From: Pristimantibacillus sp052113225
GTDB taxonomy: Bacteria; Bacillota; Bacilli; Paenibacillales; Paenibacillaceae
Length of the DNA: 64,000 nucleotides
NCBI RefSeq assembly: GCF_052113225.1
Contig: NZ_JBFRCT010000001.1
Location: 248,001-312,000, forward strand
Direction: 5' to 3'
Shown: piece by piece, positions 9,896 through 18,667 of the stretch
Position numbering within the stretch: the stretch's first letter is position 1
Layout: each line of letters opens with the position of its first letter
The notes under the pieces: model-generated
The model's input: the letters and a program-made list of their open reading frames with translations, nothing else
Told to the model about the DNA's origin: nothing
Database searches by the model: none
Program-made: the position numbers and the translations under genes

Positions 9896-11430
9896 GAAAT
9901 TCAACCGTAACGAACGCAACGCTTCTTCATCCTCAGGATGATGTGGTCATCGCGCTGCGCGATATTGAGCCCGGTGAGATCGTCAGATGGCCTTCGTCAG
10001 ATAGCAGCGAGCACGAGCAATCCGTTGCGGTCGCTGAGCCGATACCACGTGGTCATAAGATTATTATTCATCCAGTAGCTGCAGGTGAGCATGTTCATAA
10101 ATTCGGCTATTCCATTGGAGTCGCCAAAGAGGATATTACGACCGGCCGCTGGGTTCATACCCATAATCTCCGTACTGGATTAGGTGAAGTGCTGGAATAT
10201 GAGTATAAGCCTATGGTGGAGTCAAAGCCTTCTGCACCAGCCTTGTCTGTGAAACCAAAAACTTTCCAAGGGTATGTTCGTGAAGACGGCGAGGTTGGGA
10301 TCCGGAATGAAATCTGGATCATCAACACAGTAGGATGTATCAATAAAACCTGTGAAACCATTGCCAAGCTGGCTAATCGCCAATTCGAGGGGAATGCGAT
10401 CGACGGTGTACATCATTTCCCACATCCATATGGCTGCTCACAGCTGGGAGATGACTTAACGGCTACACAAAAGCTTCTTTCCGCACTGGTGCGGCATGGC
10501 AATGCGGCAGGTGTTCTGGTCATTGGATTAGGCTGTGAGAATAACCAGATCGATTCATTCAAGAAGGCGATAGGGGATTATAACCCGGATCGTGTGAAGT
10601 TTCTGAAATCCCAAGAGGTTGAAGATGAGCTGGAAGAGGGGGTTAAGCTGATTGGCGAGCTGGTGGAATATGCTGAACGCTTCAAACGGCAAGAGCTGCC
10701 ACTTTCTAAGCTTCGTATCGGCTTAAAATGCGGCGGTTCTGACGGCTTCTCTGGGATTACGGCGAATCCTCTAGTTGGTCGGATTGCGGATGCTATTACG
10801 TCTGCAGGCGGCACGGCGCTGTTGACCGAAGTGCCTGAAATGTTCGGCGCGGAGACGATTCTGATGGATCGGGCAGCTGACGAGCAGGTATTTAACGGGA
10901 TAGTTAACCTCGTTAATGATTTTAAGGCCTACTTCATTCGGCATGGGCAGGAGATCTACGAGAATCCGTCACCGGGTAATAAGGATGGAGGCATTACAAC
11001 TCTCGAGGAGAAGTCGCTTGGCTGTACACAAAAGGGTGGACACGCAACGGTAACGAATGTTCTGCAGTACGGAGAGCCGTCCAGGAAGCCGGGATTAAAT
11101 CTGATTCAGGCGCCGGGCAATGATCTTGTATCGGTAACGGCACTTTCCGCAGCTGGAGCGCATATCGTGTTGTTCACGACTGGACGTGGAACACCATTTG
11201 GCGGACCTGTGCCAACTGTCAAGATTGCTACGAATACACAGCTTGCCGAGCGTAAGAAGAATTGGATAGACTTCAATGCTGGTCAATTAATTGAAGGCAA
11301 GACAATGGATGAATTAAGGGATGATCTGCTTGGGCAAATCGTTGAGCTTGCCTCCGGAGATCGTAAGACGAATAATGAACGTAATGGATTCCGCGAAATA
11401 GCTATTTTTAAAGACGGCGTTATTTTATAG
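9892..11430 (+). CDS. uxaA: Altronate dehydratase
   Basis: The 512-residue protein has the two-part architecture of UxaA: an N-terminal SAF domain (about residues 10-95) and a C-terminal catalytic domain. The catalytic domain shows GYVREDGEVGIRNEIWIINTVGC and CGGSDGFSGITANP. It dehydrates altronate to 2-keto-3-deoxygluconate. It is the last gene of the operon and is followed by a terminator. The window contains no KdgK or KdgA, so the final steps must be encoded elsewhere. Confidence 0.94.
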   Translation: MRNSTVTNATLLHPQDDVVIALRDIEPGEIVRWPSSDSSEHEQSVAVAEPIPRGHKIIIHPVAAGEHVHKFGYSIGVAKEDITTGRWVHTHNLRTGLGEVLEYEYKPMVESKPSAPALSVKPKTFQGYVREDGEVGIRNEIWIINTVGCINKTCETIAKLANRQFEGNAIDGVHHFPHPYGCSQLGDDLTATQKLLSALVRHGNAAGVLVIGLGCENNQIDSFKKAIGDYNPDRVKFLKSQEVEDELEEGVKLIGELVEYAERFKRQELPLSKLRIGLKCGGSDGFSGITANPLVGRIADAITSAGGTALLTEVPEMFGAETILMDRAADEQVFNGIVNLVNDFKAYFIRHGQEIYENPSPGNKDGGITTLEEKSLGCTQKGGHATVTNVLQYGEPSRKPGLNLIQAPGNDLVSVTALSAAGAHIVLFTTGRGTPFGGPVPTVKIATNTQLAERKKNWIDFNAGQLIEGKTMDELRDDLLGQIVELASGDRKTNNERNGFREIAIFKDGVIL

Positions 11431-11438
11431 CATTAATT

Positions 11439-11482
11439 AAATAACCTAGGCTGCCCGCGATTAGCGGCATCCTAGGTTATTT
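11439..11482 (+). terminator. Terminator of the hexuronate operon
   Basis: AAATAACCTAGG (11439-11450) pairs perfectly with CCTAGGTTATTT (11471-11482), and the internal loop can add a GCC/GGC stem. A short T-rich run follows. It sits nine bases after uxaA. Confidence 0.75.
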
Positions 11483-11486
11483 CCTT

Positions 11487-11515
11487 TTGATGAGAGAGGG
11501 GTAGTCATGTATAAT
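11487..11515 (+). promoter_or_regulatory. Sigma-A promoter of the 102-residue unknown gene
   Basis: TTGATG (11487-11492) and TATAAT (11510-11515) are 17 bp apart. The next gene starts 44 bp downstream of the -10 box. Confidence 0.7.
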
Positions 11516-11558
11516 AATAGGAATGTTTATGACAATTGATAAAGAAGGAAGCCTTATA

Positions 11559-11867
11559 ATGAGCCAACGTTATCGCATTACTAGATCACTTAAAGAATCG
11601 GGCAATGTGCTTGACCTTACTATAGAGGAATGCAAGGAGCTGTTTGCTGCCAAGCTGGATTTTGAATATAGTCCTGTCTTTACGGTGAAGGGTCCTGAGA
11701 GCACGATGTCCATAGATGGGGATTTCTTTATGTGGAGCCTTGGAGAAGTGAAGATCCCATTCCGGCTTTATGATGGAGACTTGTATGTGTCCGGTACTAA
11801 CGAAGCAGTGATTCCGATGATGCTTGAGATCGCCAGCGAGCTGGAAGCTGATATTGTAGAAGGTTAA
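11559..11867 (+). CDS. Conserved-looking protein of unknown function, 102 residues
   Basis: I do not recognise this small soluble protein. It is acidic and has no signal peptide or membrane segment. The start ATG at 11559 has GAAGGAAG seven bases upstream; the frame is also open from 11523, but without a ribosome site. It is a single-gene unit with its own sigma-A promoter upstream and a strong hairpin terminator directly downstream, which supports it being a real expressed gene. Confidence 0.7.
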   Translation: MSQRYRITRSLKESGNVLDLTIEECKELFAAKLDFEYSPVFTVKGPESTMSIDGDFFMWSLGEVKIPFRLYDGDLYVSGTNEAVIPMMLEIASELEADIVEG

Positions 11868-11873
11868 ATAAAA

Positions 11874-11904
11874 AACAACTCCGAACGTCGGAGTTGTTTT
11901 TTTA
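11874..11904. terminator. Bidirectional terminator between convergent genes
   Basis: ACAACTCCGA (11875-11884) pairs perfectly with TCGGAGTTGT (11888-11897) around a three-base loop. A T-run follows on the plus side and an A-run precedes it, so it can end both the 102-residue gene and the minus-strand MFS gene. Confidence 0.85.
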
Positions 11905-11906
11905 GT

Positions 11907-13127
11907 TTATTTGGCTTGATCGCCTACATAACGATCACGTGCTGCTCCCATGCCAAAAATAAAGATAAGCAAGCTTGCCGCAATCAGCATCAGAATAGAT
12001 ACCGTCCAGTGATGCGTTGCGTCATGGATGACACCAAATAGTAAAGGGCCAATGGCTGCAAGCAGGTAACCAACGGATTGTGCCATACCGGATAGCTCTG
12101 CAGCGGTTTGTGCTGTGCGAGTTCGCAAGGTGAAGAATAACATTGCGAGACTGAAGGAACCTGCACCTGCAATGCCGATAAGAACGGACCATAAAGGTAC
12201 TAGTGTATTTCCGTCGATAAAGAGTCCACCAATGCCTGCGAGATAGAGAAGAGTAGTGATAATAACAAGAACCCGTTGGTTTTTCATCCGGCTGGCAATG
12301 ATCGGAATTAGAAAAGTAAAAGGCAGCATGGATAATTGAATAAGCGACAGCATCCAGCCGGCTGTGTCATCACTCATCCCACGGCTGTTTAATATTTCAG
12401 GAAGCCAAGCGACCAAATTATAGAAGATAAACGATTGAAGTCCCATAAAGAAAGTAACCTGCCAGGCTAAAGAGGAACGCCATGGTCTAGCTGCGACAGA
12501 TTTGCTGTCGGAATGAGAAATAGCTGCTTTCATTTGAACCTGCCGGATTCGTGGAAGCCAGCATACAATAGCGATCGCTGTGAGTACCAGCCAGCAGGTT
12601 AAAGCACCTTGCCAGCCAAGTCCCGCATCACGGGCAAGCGGCACGCTGATCCCCGAAGCAAGTGCTCCGCATAAATTCATAGAAACAGAATATATGCCGG
12701 TCATCAGACCAACTTTTTTCGAATAATCACGTTTAACAAGACCAGGTATTAACACATTACATACCGCAATCGCTAAGCCAATCAGCATCGTCCCGCCAAA
12801 TAACGCAAATGCACTTGAAAAGGAACGAATGACTGTACCTGCCGCCAGCAGCAGCAAGGCATACAGGATGGCACGCTCCATGCCATAACGTCTCGCAAGC
12901 TGCGGGGCGAAAGGGGACATGAAGGTAAAAGCCAGCAAAGGTACTGTAGTTAGAAGTCCGGCTACGGTATGGGTAATACCCGTGGACTCCCGGATGTAAT
13001 TGACTAGTGGACCAACCGAAGTGATTGGTGCTCTGAGGTTGGCTGCAACAAAAATGATGCCTAATACGAGCAGAAACCCGGAAGTTTTTTTAACCTCTGG
13101 TCTGATCAGACTGTTTATTTGATTCAT
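11907..13127 (-). CDS. MFS transporter, CynX/NimT type
   Basis: The 406-residue protein has about 12 membrane segments and resembles the CynX/NimT (cyanate and nitroimidazole-related) branch of the MFS. Its N-terminal signature is FVAANLRAPITSVGPL. The start at 13127 has GGAGGACATCTTC directly upstream; the longer open frame to 13265 is not used because it runs inside the upstream regulator gene. The first 38 bases overlap the 3' end of the FadR-type regulator gene, so the pair is co-transcribed and probably translationally coupled. The substrate is unknown. Confidence 0.85.
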   Translation of the reverse strand: MNQINSLIRPEVKKTSGFLLVLGIIFVAANLRAPITSVGPLVNYIRESTGITHTVAGLLTTVPLLAFTFMSPFAPQLARRYGMERAILYALLLLAAGTVIRSFSSAFALFGGTMLIGLAIAVCNVLIPGLVKRDYSKKVGLMTGIYSVSMNLCGALASGISVPLARDAGLGWQGALTCWLVLTAIAIVCWLPRIRQVQMKAAISHSDSKSVAARPWRSSLAWQVTFFMGLQSFIFYNLVAWLPEILNSRGMSDDTAGWMLSLIQLSMLPFTFLIPIIASRMKNQRVLVIITTLLYLAGIGGLFIDGNTLVPLWSVLIGIAGAGSFSLAMLFFTLRTRTAQTAAELSGMAQSVGYLLAAIGPLLFGVIHDATHHWTVSILMLIAASLLIFIFGMGAARDRYVGDQAK

Positions 13128-13830
13128 GAAGATGTCCTCCGGTTCCGGTCGTGTTGTCACTCGTAAGATGTTGTTGAGATTCTTGTATGAATAGATGAGC
13201 GATTTCAACCGCCATATCACTGTCTTGTTCTTGGATAGCCTTGAGAAGCTGTTCATGCGTGTCATAGTACTTTTTAAAATCAGCTTTTTCGAATAGCTCC
13301 ACTACAATGTGCTGCAGGCTTTCGGAGATATAATCATATAGCTCAATAAGTAAGTCATTATGAGAAGCAGAGACAACGGCCTGATGGAACTCAATGTCCC
13401 ATTGGGCATAGGTTTGGGGATCCTGCGTGTTAATCGCCAGCTTGCATTGCTCAAGACAATGGGTTATCTTCACCAGATCCTCTTCGTCCCTGCGTAAAGC
13501 GGCTAGCTTGACGGCTTCTTGCTCTAAGGCTTGCCTGACTTCAAGTGTCTCGAGCATTTTGGAACGCATAATTCTCTTCTTCAGAACAGGTCCAAGCGCA
13601 CTTGAAGAGCACACGTATGTACCGTCGCCTTGTCTAGTTTTTAACAAACCAGCATGCGTAAGTGCACGAATGGATTCTCTTAATGTGTTACGACTTACCT
13701 GAAGCTGTTCCATTAGTTCAGGCTCAGGAGGGACACGTGAACCAACCGCCCAAACACCAGATGTGATCAAACCTTCGATCTGCTCAGCGACTTGCTCGAC
13801 AAGCGTTAATCGTTTCGTTTGCTTTAACAT
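13090..13830 (-). CDS. FadR-subfamily GntR transcriptional regulator
   Basis: The 246-residue protein has an N-terminal winged helix (residues about 5-75, with GSRVPPEPELMEQLQVSRNT and a recognition helix like SRNTLRESIRAL) and a C-terminal all-helical FCD ligand domain (about residues 90-225). This is the FadR/FCD class, which often senses organic acids and represses transport or catabolic genes. The second of two nearby ATGs (13830) has GGAG at correct spacing, so it is preferred over 13836. It lies directly upstream of and overlaps the CynX-type transporter, its probable target. Confidence 0.88.
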   Translation of the reverse strand: MLKQTKRLTLVEQVAEQIEGLITSGVWAVGSRVPPEPELMEQLQVSRNTLRESIRALTHAGLLKTRQGDGTYVCSSSALGPVLKKRIMRSKMLETLEVRQALEQEAVKLAALRRDEEDLVKITHCLEQCKLAINTQDPQTYAQWDIEFHQAVVSASHNDLLIELYDYISESLQHIVVELFEKADFKKYYDTHEQLLKAIQEQDSDMAVEIAHLFIQESQQHLTSDNTTGTGGHLHESNKQSDQTRG

Positions 13831-13909
13831 GGTCATGCTCCTTCTTTAAACGTAGGATGTTTGGTTATTTTAACGCTAAAGAAAGAAAATTGCAAAGTTT
13901 AATTAAAAA

Positions 13910-13941
13910 AAGACCTTTCTCATGGTTCGAGAAAAGGTCTG
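13910..13941 (-). terminator. Terminator of the ECF41 sigma gene
   Basis: On the minus strand AGACCTTTTCTC pairs with GAGAAAGGTCT around a seven-base loop and is followed by seven T residues. It lies just after the sigma factor stop codon. Confidence 0.8.
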
Positions 13942-13952
13942 TTGGTTTAAGG

Positions 13953-14849
13953 CTATCGGGTCAGCTTCTCCGGATTAGAGACCACATAAATAGCTCTAAT
14001 TTTATTTGAGTGTTCATCAGGCTCGAAAACATAGGCTTTCACAATCTGATTGTTATGCATAAGAAGAAGGCCTTGCTGACCACTAATTGATGCCGGCTGC
14101 CAGGTTCCTTCGAATGCACCTTTTTTTGCAATGCCATCGAAAAAAGCGATTATTCGTTGTGGACCCATAATCGGATTAAGAGCAGACCGAACAATTCCTC
14201 CGCCGTCGGTTAACAGCACCGCATCGTCAGTAAGCAGGTGGATGAAGCCGTCTAAACGGCCTGTATGAGTCGCTTGCGAGAAGGATTGAATAAAGCGATT
14301 CATGGAGTCATCAAGAGATGTCTCATTTTCTATGACAGAAGAATGGCCAATCTTCGTTGAAGCACGGCTGAAAATTTTACGGCAGGCAGCTTCTGATTTA
14401 TCCAGCATCGCCGCAATTTCGGCATAATCATATCCGAAGGACTCCCGCAAAACAAATACTGCACGCTCGGGCGGGGTGCAAGTCTGTAATAACACAAGCA
14501 GGGCATAGCCTAGCTGCTCATGTTGAATGACGCTTTCAAGCGGCATAGACTCCGTATCGAACTCAATAACCGGCTCGGGCAGCCATTGCCCGGGATAGCT
14601 TTCCCGCTGGCGGGGGGCAGATTTCATGAGATTCAATACGCGGTTCGTTACGAGTTTGACTAGATAAGCTTTTGGATGTTCGATGTCGATTCCGTCGAGC
14701 TTACTGACCGTGACGAACACATCCTGGACCGCATCCTCTGCTTCACTCATGGAACCAAGCATTCGATAGGCTATTGAGGTAAGCAGGGGCTTAAATTCCC
14801 GGTATAGTTGTTCCACTTCCAATGTCATTTCGTTCGACGTCAAGCACAT
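13953..14849 (-). CDS. ECF41-family sigma factor with fused SnoaL-like domain
   Basis: The protein has about 298 residues: sigma-70 region 2 (residues about 10-75, AYRMLGSMSEAEDAVQDVF), region 4 (about 120-170, VFVLRESFGYDYAEIAAML) and a C-terminal NTF2/SnoaL-like domain. The ECF41 hallmarks WLPEP (in the linker) and DGGG (in the C-terminal domain) are both present. In ECF41 factors this extension regulates activity in place of a separate anti-sigma factor. AGGAGGT lies upstream; either ATG 14849 or the better-spaced TTG at 14843 could be the start. It is next to a CMD-family gene, the known ECF41 partner. Confidence 0.9.
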   Translation of the reverse strand: MCLTSNEMTLEVEQLYREFKPLLTSIAYRMLGSMSEAEDAVQDVFVTVSKLDGIDIEHPKAYLVKLVTNRVLNLMKSAPRQRESYPGQWLPEPVIEFDTESMPLESVIQHEQLGYALLVLLQTCTPPERAVFVLRESFGYDYAEIAAMLDKSEAACRKIFSRASTKIGHSSVIENETSLDDSMNRFIQSFSQATHTGRLDGFIHLLTDDAVLLTDGGGIVRSALNPIMGPQRIIAFFDGIAKKGAFEGTWQPASISGQQGLLLMHNNQIVKAYVFEPDEHSNKIRAIYVVSNPEKLTR

Positions 14850-14894
14850 CGACCTCCTAATATTAGCTAAATTGATCATATCGTAAAGAACAAC

Positions 14895-14924
14895 AAGAAA
14901 CCACTCTCCATAGAGTGGTTTCTT
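14895..14924 (-). terminator. Terminator after the CMD-family gene
   Basis: AAACCACTCT (14898-14907) pairs with AGAGTGGTTT (14912-14921). On the minus strand it is followed by a T-rich stretch. It lies between the CMD-family gene and the sigma gene, so the sigma gene probably also has its own promoter. Confidence 0.7.
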
Positions 14925-14939
14925 TGGGACAAGCTGTTG

Positions 14940-15389
14940 TTAAGCCTCGTAACAACCTGGGAACATGCCAGTAGCAATAGCGATTCGATTCCAGCTGTTG
15001 ATGGCATTAACCGCCATGATCAAGCCGACATATTCCGCTTCTGTAAAGTGCTTACGAACCTCTTCATAAATCTCTTGTGGGACACCAGCGTTTGCTACAA
15101 GAGTGAGTGCTTCCGTAAGAGCAAGTACAGCGCGTTCCTTCTCAGTAAACAAAGGTGTTTCCCGCCAAACCACGATCAGATTAATACGCTGCTCCGATTC
15201 GCCAATTTTACGAGCGTCCGTAGTATGCATATCCAGACAGAAAGCACAGCCGTTAATTTGCGATGCACGAATTTTGATCAACTCGTACAGCGTTTTGTCC
15301 GGGTTCAATTGCATGGCTGTACCTTCCAGTTTCATCAAAGCTTGAAGAGCTGCAGGGTTAGCCTCGCGGTGATCTAAACGTAATTTCAT
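14940..15389 (-). CDS. Carboxymuconolactone decarboxylase/AhpD-like protein
   Basis: The 149-residue protein belongs to the CMD family and has the AhpD-like redox motif CAFCLDMHT (residues about 48-56), the CxxC pair followed by a conserved histidine. This subgroup (B. licheniformis YdfG-like) is thought to have peroxidase or detoxifying activity. The start at 15389 has TTGGAGG eight bases upstream. It is the classic target of ECF41 sigma factors, and a matching promoter lies about 50-75 bp upstream. No separate regulator is needed if the adjacent sigma factor drives it. Confidence 0.92.
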   Translation of the reverse strand: MKLRLDHREANPAALQALMKLEGTAMQLNPDKTLYELIKIRASQINGCAFCLDMHTTDARKIGESEQRINLIVVWRETPLFTEKERAVLALTEALTLVANAGVPQEIYEEVRKHFTEAEYVGLIMAVNAINSWNRIAIATGMFPGCYEA

Positions 15390-15436
15390 ATGAATTTCCT
15401 CCAATATAATCGTTTTGTGTTGTTCTCGTTATCTAA

Positions 15437-15463
15437 GACAATTGAGGATCCGGATTTGTGACA
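15437..15463 (-). promoter_or_regulatory. ECF41-type promoter of the CMD-family gene
   Basis: Read on the minus strand, TGTCACA (15463-15457) is followed after 16 bp by TGTC (15440-15437). The published ECF41 signature is TGTCACA with a CGTC -10 element at 16-17 bp, so only one base of the -10 differs. Confidence 0.7.
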
Positions 15464-15816
15464 GGTGAGCAGAAAGTTTTTTGATTTTCTTTTGTAAGCG
15501 CGGAATTGAAGGGTTTACAAGGTTCAGGGCAATTTAGGAAAGTTGCCAAATAGGTTGGAAAAACCGTGCTGCAGCAGGCAAGAACGAGATTGGTGGACAG
15601 AGGCCAGCTAGAAAAGTCTGTAAAAAACGAGTTGACGTACGAGGAAATCCAAGATACACTGACACCAGTTATTTAGTAAATTAGTAAATAAGTAATCTAG
15701 TGAAAACGAGTTGAAGAGGTGAAATGGAAAAAGCAATCTATCCCTGTTGTTGGAGGAAATCTTCTGGCGACCTCATGTTTAGTTTTTAAAAAATCAAAAG
15801 ATAAGAGGTATTTAAC
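15464..15816. other. 353 bp intergenic region with a possible gene remnant
   Basis: There is no supported gene here. A 36-codon frame at 15566-15676 (starting VLQQARTRLVDRG) looks protein-like but has no ribosome site and could be the tail of a lost gene. AAAACGAGTTGA occurs twice (near 15625 and 15703), and TTAGTAAA is repeated near 15672-15690. The last 20 bp hold the ribosome site of the next gene. Confidence 0.35.
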
Positions 15817-17013
15817 ATGTTCACCAATCGTTATGTTCGAACGATAATTTTCTCCAGGGTGCTTCTGCATTTGGGAATATGGATTCGAAATTATGCCGTC
15901 CTTCTATATGTGACGGACCTTACAGATAATAATCCGGTCTATGTATCCCTGATCTCGGTAGCGGAATTTGCTCCGATCTTTCTGTTTGCGCTTATTGGCG
16001 GGACTTTAGCAGACAGATGGAAGCCAAAGCGGACCATGGTGGGGAGTGATCTGCTGTCCTCCTTATCCGTAGTCGCTGTTCTGATTGCTCTTCTATCCGG
16101 TGGATGGATGGCGCTGCTTATCGGATCATTTATTTCCGCCAGCTTGTCACAATTTTCTCAGCCATCAGCTATGAAGCTGTATAAACGGCATGTACCGGGT
16201 GAGCAGCTGCAGAGTGTGATGGCGATGTCTCAGACACTCGCCGCGATTTTTATGGTGCTTGGACCCGTCGTTGGTACAATTATTTTTCTCAAGCTTGGTA
16301 TTCATGTCTCTCTGATCCTTACGGCTGTTCTATTCCTAGGTTCATCGTTTATCTTAGCAACACTTCCTCGAGACACAGACGAATCAACAACAAACGAAGA
16401 CAGCAGCGTTGCCAAAGAATTAATTGCAGGACTGAACTACGTCTGGTCTAATCTGTCCTTACGAACACTCATCCTAACCTTTGCGGTTGTAGGGTTTGCA
16501 TCGGGACTAACGCAGCCGCTTCAGATTTTTATCGTCGTAGAGCAATTGGGGCAGGAGAAATCTTTTCTTCAATGGCTGGTGATGACAAATGGTGCTGCTA
16601 TGCTCATAGGAGGAGCTGTAATCATGGGGGCGGCTAAAAAGGTAAAACCGCAGCTGCTCTTTGTTTCGGGCTTGCTTGTCACTGCCGTCTGTACGATTGG
16701 AATTGGAGCTTCCACTGTCATTTGGCTGACGTTAGTCTTACTAATCATTAGCGGATTCGTTTATCCTGCCATTCAGGGCGGAATCCAGACGCTGATTGTC
16801 CGGAACACAGAGATGGCTTATATCGGGCGGGTATCTGGAGCGATTATGCCGGTCTTTATGGGGATGATGGTGATTGGGATGTTTTTGTCCGGTTATTTAA
16901 AGAATTCATTCTCACTTCTTACGGTGTATGTGATAAGTGGTGTATTAATCATTGCAGGTTCTTCCTTCATACTTCCTCTCATAAGAGAGACAAGAAAGCG
17001 ATCAATTCTTTGA
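15817..17013 (+). CDS. MFS efflux transporter
   Basis: The 398-residue protein has about 12 hydrophobic segments. The motif A loop reads GGTLADRWKPKRTM (residues about 61-74), as in drug or siderophore exporters of the MFS_3 type (EntS, macrolide-efflux-like). AAGAGGT lies seven bases before the ATG. It is 76 bp upstream of the Rieske flavoprotein gene with no terminator between, so the two may be co-transcribed. The substrate is not predictable. Confidence 0.85.
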   Translation: MFTNRYVRTIIFSRVLLHLGIWIRNYAVLLYVTDLTDNNPVYVSLISVAEFAPIFLFALIGGTLADRWKPKRTMVGSDLLSSLSVVAVLIALLSGGWMALLIGSFISASLSQFSQPSAMKLYKRHVPGEQLQSVMAMSQTLAAIFMVLGPVVGTIIFLKLGIHVSLILTAVLFLGSSFILATLPRDTDESTTNEDSSVAKELIAGLNYVWSNLSLRTLILTFAVVGFASGLTQPLQIFIVVEQLGQEKSFLQWLVMTNGAAMLIGGAVIMGAAKKVKPQLLFVSGLLVTAVCTIGIGASTVIWLTLVLLIISGFVYPAIQGGIQTLIVRNTEMAYIGRVSGAIMPVFMGMMVIGMFLSGYLKNSFSLLTVYVISGVLIIAGSSFILPLIRETRKRSIL

Positions 17014-17089
17014 CAGACCAATGAATATAATCCTCCTTCAGGTGCAAATTAAGGAAATATGTATACCGACAAGAGAGAGGACTATACCA

Positions 17090-18616
17090 ATGACCTATCA
17101 TAAGCAGCTGCCGCAGTTTCCCGAGTCCTATTGGACTGCTTCAGAGACGGAACGCCCGAAATATCCGAAGCTGGAGCAAAATAGTGAGACCGATATTGTT
17201 GTCGTAGGCGGCGGAATCTCCGGGATTACAACAGCGTATTTACTCATCCAGGAAGGCTTCCGCGTTGTCTTGTTGGAAGCTGGAGAAATTTTGAGCGGAA
17301 CAACTGCCCATACGACAGCCAAAATAACCGCACAACATGACTTGATCTACGATGAACTTATTCAATCCGAAGGGAAAGAGAAAGCTTCTCTGTATTATCA
17401 AGCGGCGAAAGAGGCTATGAGCTTTATCGAGCAAACGATCGACAAGCACCAAATCGAATGCGGTTATACCATGCAGGATGCTTATGTATATACCCATAAT
17501 GTGGATTTTATCGTGAAGGTTGAGAAGGAAGCGAAGGCTTATCAGGAATTAGGCATTCCAGGAGCATATCTTGACAAAATACCTTTGCAGCTTCCGATGT
17601 TTGGTGCTGTTAAAATGGAAAGCCAAGCGCAGTTCCACCCCTTGAACTATCTTCATAAGCTCGTTGATGAATTTATCAAGCAAGGTGGTCAGATCTATGA
17701 GCAAACTACGGCTGTCGATATAGAACAAGTCGATACACCAAAGGTCATGACAAGCGACGGGCACAGAATCGAATGCAAGTATGTCGTTTCATGCACCCAT
17801 TTTCCTTTCTATGATGGGCAGGGGTTTTATTTTGCTCGCATGCATGCCGATCGTTCTTATGTACTTGGCTTGAAGGTGGAGGATGATTATCCCGGCGGTA
17901 TGTATCTAAGTGCAGAGGATCCAAAGCGTTCCATTCGCTATACGGAGCTTGAGGATCAATCTAAGTTAATTATTCTAGGCGGCCAGAGTCATAAAGCAGG
18001 GCAGGGCATCTGCACAATTAATCATTACGATGAGCTGAGAAGATTTGCTGAAAATCAGTTTAAGCTACAGGAAATTGCCTACAGATGGTCCGCGCAGGAT
18101 CTGACAACGGGAGATAAGCTTCCTTTTATCGGGCGAATAACTGCTTCAACCCCTAACGTCTATATCGCAACAGGTTTCAGAAAATGGGGGATGACGAACG
18201 GTACAGCAGCAGCTCTTCTTATTCGGGATTTGATCATGGAAAAGGATAATCCTTACGAATCGCTGTTCACTCCATCACGCTCCTTATCCTGGAAGACGGT
18301 AGGCAAGCTGATTACTGATAATGTCGATGTTGCCAAGCATCTGATTACCGGCAAGCTGGAGCATGTTAAGAAACGTCCGGAACTGCTCGAGAAGGATGAG
18401 GGAAGCGTTGTACAAATCCATGGGCGCCGGGCAGGTGGTTATCGCGACAAGGATGGTCAGCTATATCTTGTGGATACGACATGTACGCATATGGGCTGTG
18501 AAGTGGAATGGAACAATGGGGAACGTACATGGGATTGTCCATGTCATGGATCTCGCTTTGCGATCACAGGTGAAGTGCTCGAGGGTCCTGCAGAGAAGCC
18601 GTTGAAACGATTATAA
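17090..18616 (+). CDS. FAD-dependent oxidoreductase with C-terminal Rieske domain (YhfW-like)
   Basis: The 508-residue protein combines a DAO-type FAD domain (GGGISGITTAYLL, residues about 43-55, then an E-A motif for ribose) with a C-terminal Rieske [2Fe-2S] domain. The cluster ligands are visible as CTHMGC and CPCHGS (residues about 464-486). The same fusion is found in B. subtilis YhfW, whose substrate is unknown. The start at 17090 has GAGAGGAC seven bases upstream; the frame also extends to 17021 without support. A bidirectional terminator follows. It may share a transcript with the upstream MFS gene. Confidence 0.9.
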   Translation: MTYHKQLPQFPESYWTASETERPKYPKLEQNSETDIVVVGGGISGITTAYLLIQEGFRVVLLEAGEILSGTTAHTTAKITAQHDLIYDELIQSEGKEKASLYYQAAKEAMSFIEQTIDKHQIECGYTMQDAYVYTHNVDFIVKVEKEAKAYQELGIPGAYLDKIPLQLPMFGAVKMESQAQFHPLNYLHKLVDEFIKQGGQIYEQTTAVDIEQVDTPKVMTSDGHRIECKYVVSCTHFPFYDGQGFYFARMHADRSYVLGLKVEDDYPGGMYLSAEDPKRSIRYTELEDQSKLIILGGQSHKAGQGICTINHYDELRRFAENQFKLQEIAYRWSAQDLTTGDKLPFIGRITASTPNVYIATGFRKWGMTNGTAAALLIRDLIMEKDNPYESLFTPSRSLSWKTVGKLITDNVDVAKHLITGKLEHVKKRPELLEKDEGSVVQIHGRRAGGYRDKDGQLYLVDTTCTHMGCEVEWNNGERTWDCPCHGSRFAITGEVLEGPAEKPLKRL

Positions 18617-18623
18617 CCAGCAT

Positions 18624-18666
18624 AAAAAACCAGCAATCCAGTTCCATGGATTTTGCTGGTTTTTTG
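18624..18666. terminator. Bidirectional terminator between convergent genes
   Basis: AAAAAACCAGCAA pairs with TTGCTGGTTTTTT, with a second small stem in the loop. It lies between the YhfW-like gene and the minus-strand TetR gene and has T-runs in both directions. Confidence 0.8.
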
Positions 18667-18667
18667 C

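Noticed and set aside
15566..15676. 36-codon frame with protein-like sequence
   Set aside because: No ribosome site, no recognised family; mentioned only as a possible remnant in the intergenic entry.
15672..15700. Short TTAGTAAA repeats considered as a CRISPR or phage attachment site
   Set aside because: Only two or three imperfect short copies, with no spacer pattern, integrase or cas genes.
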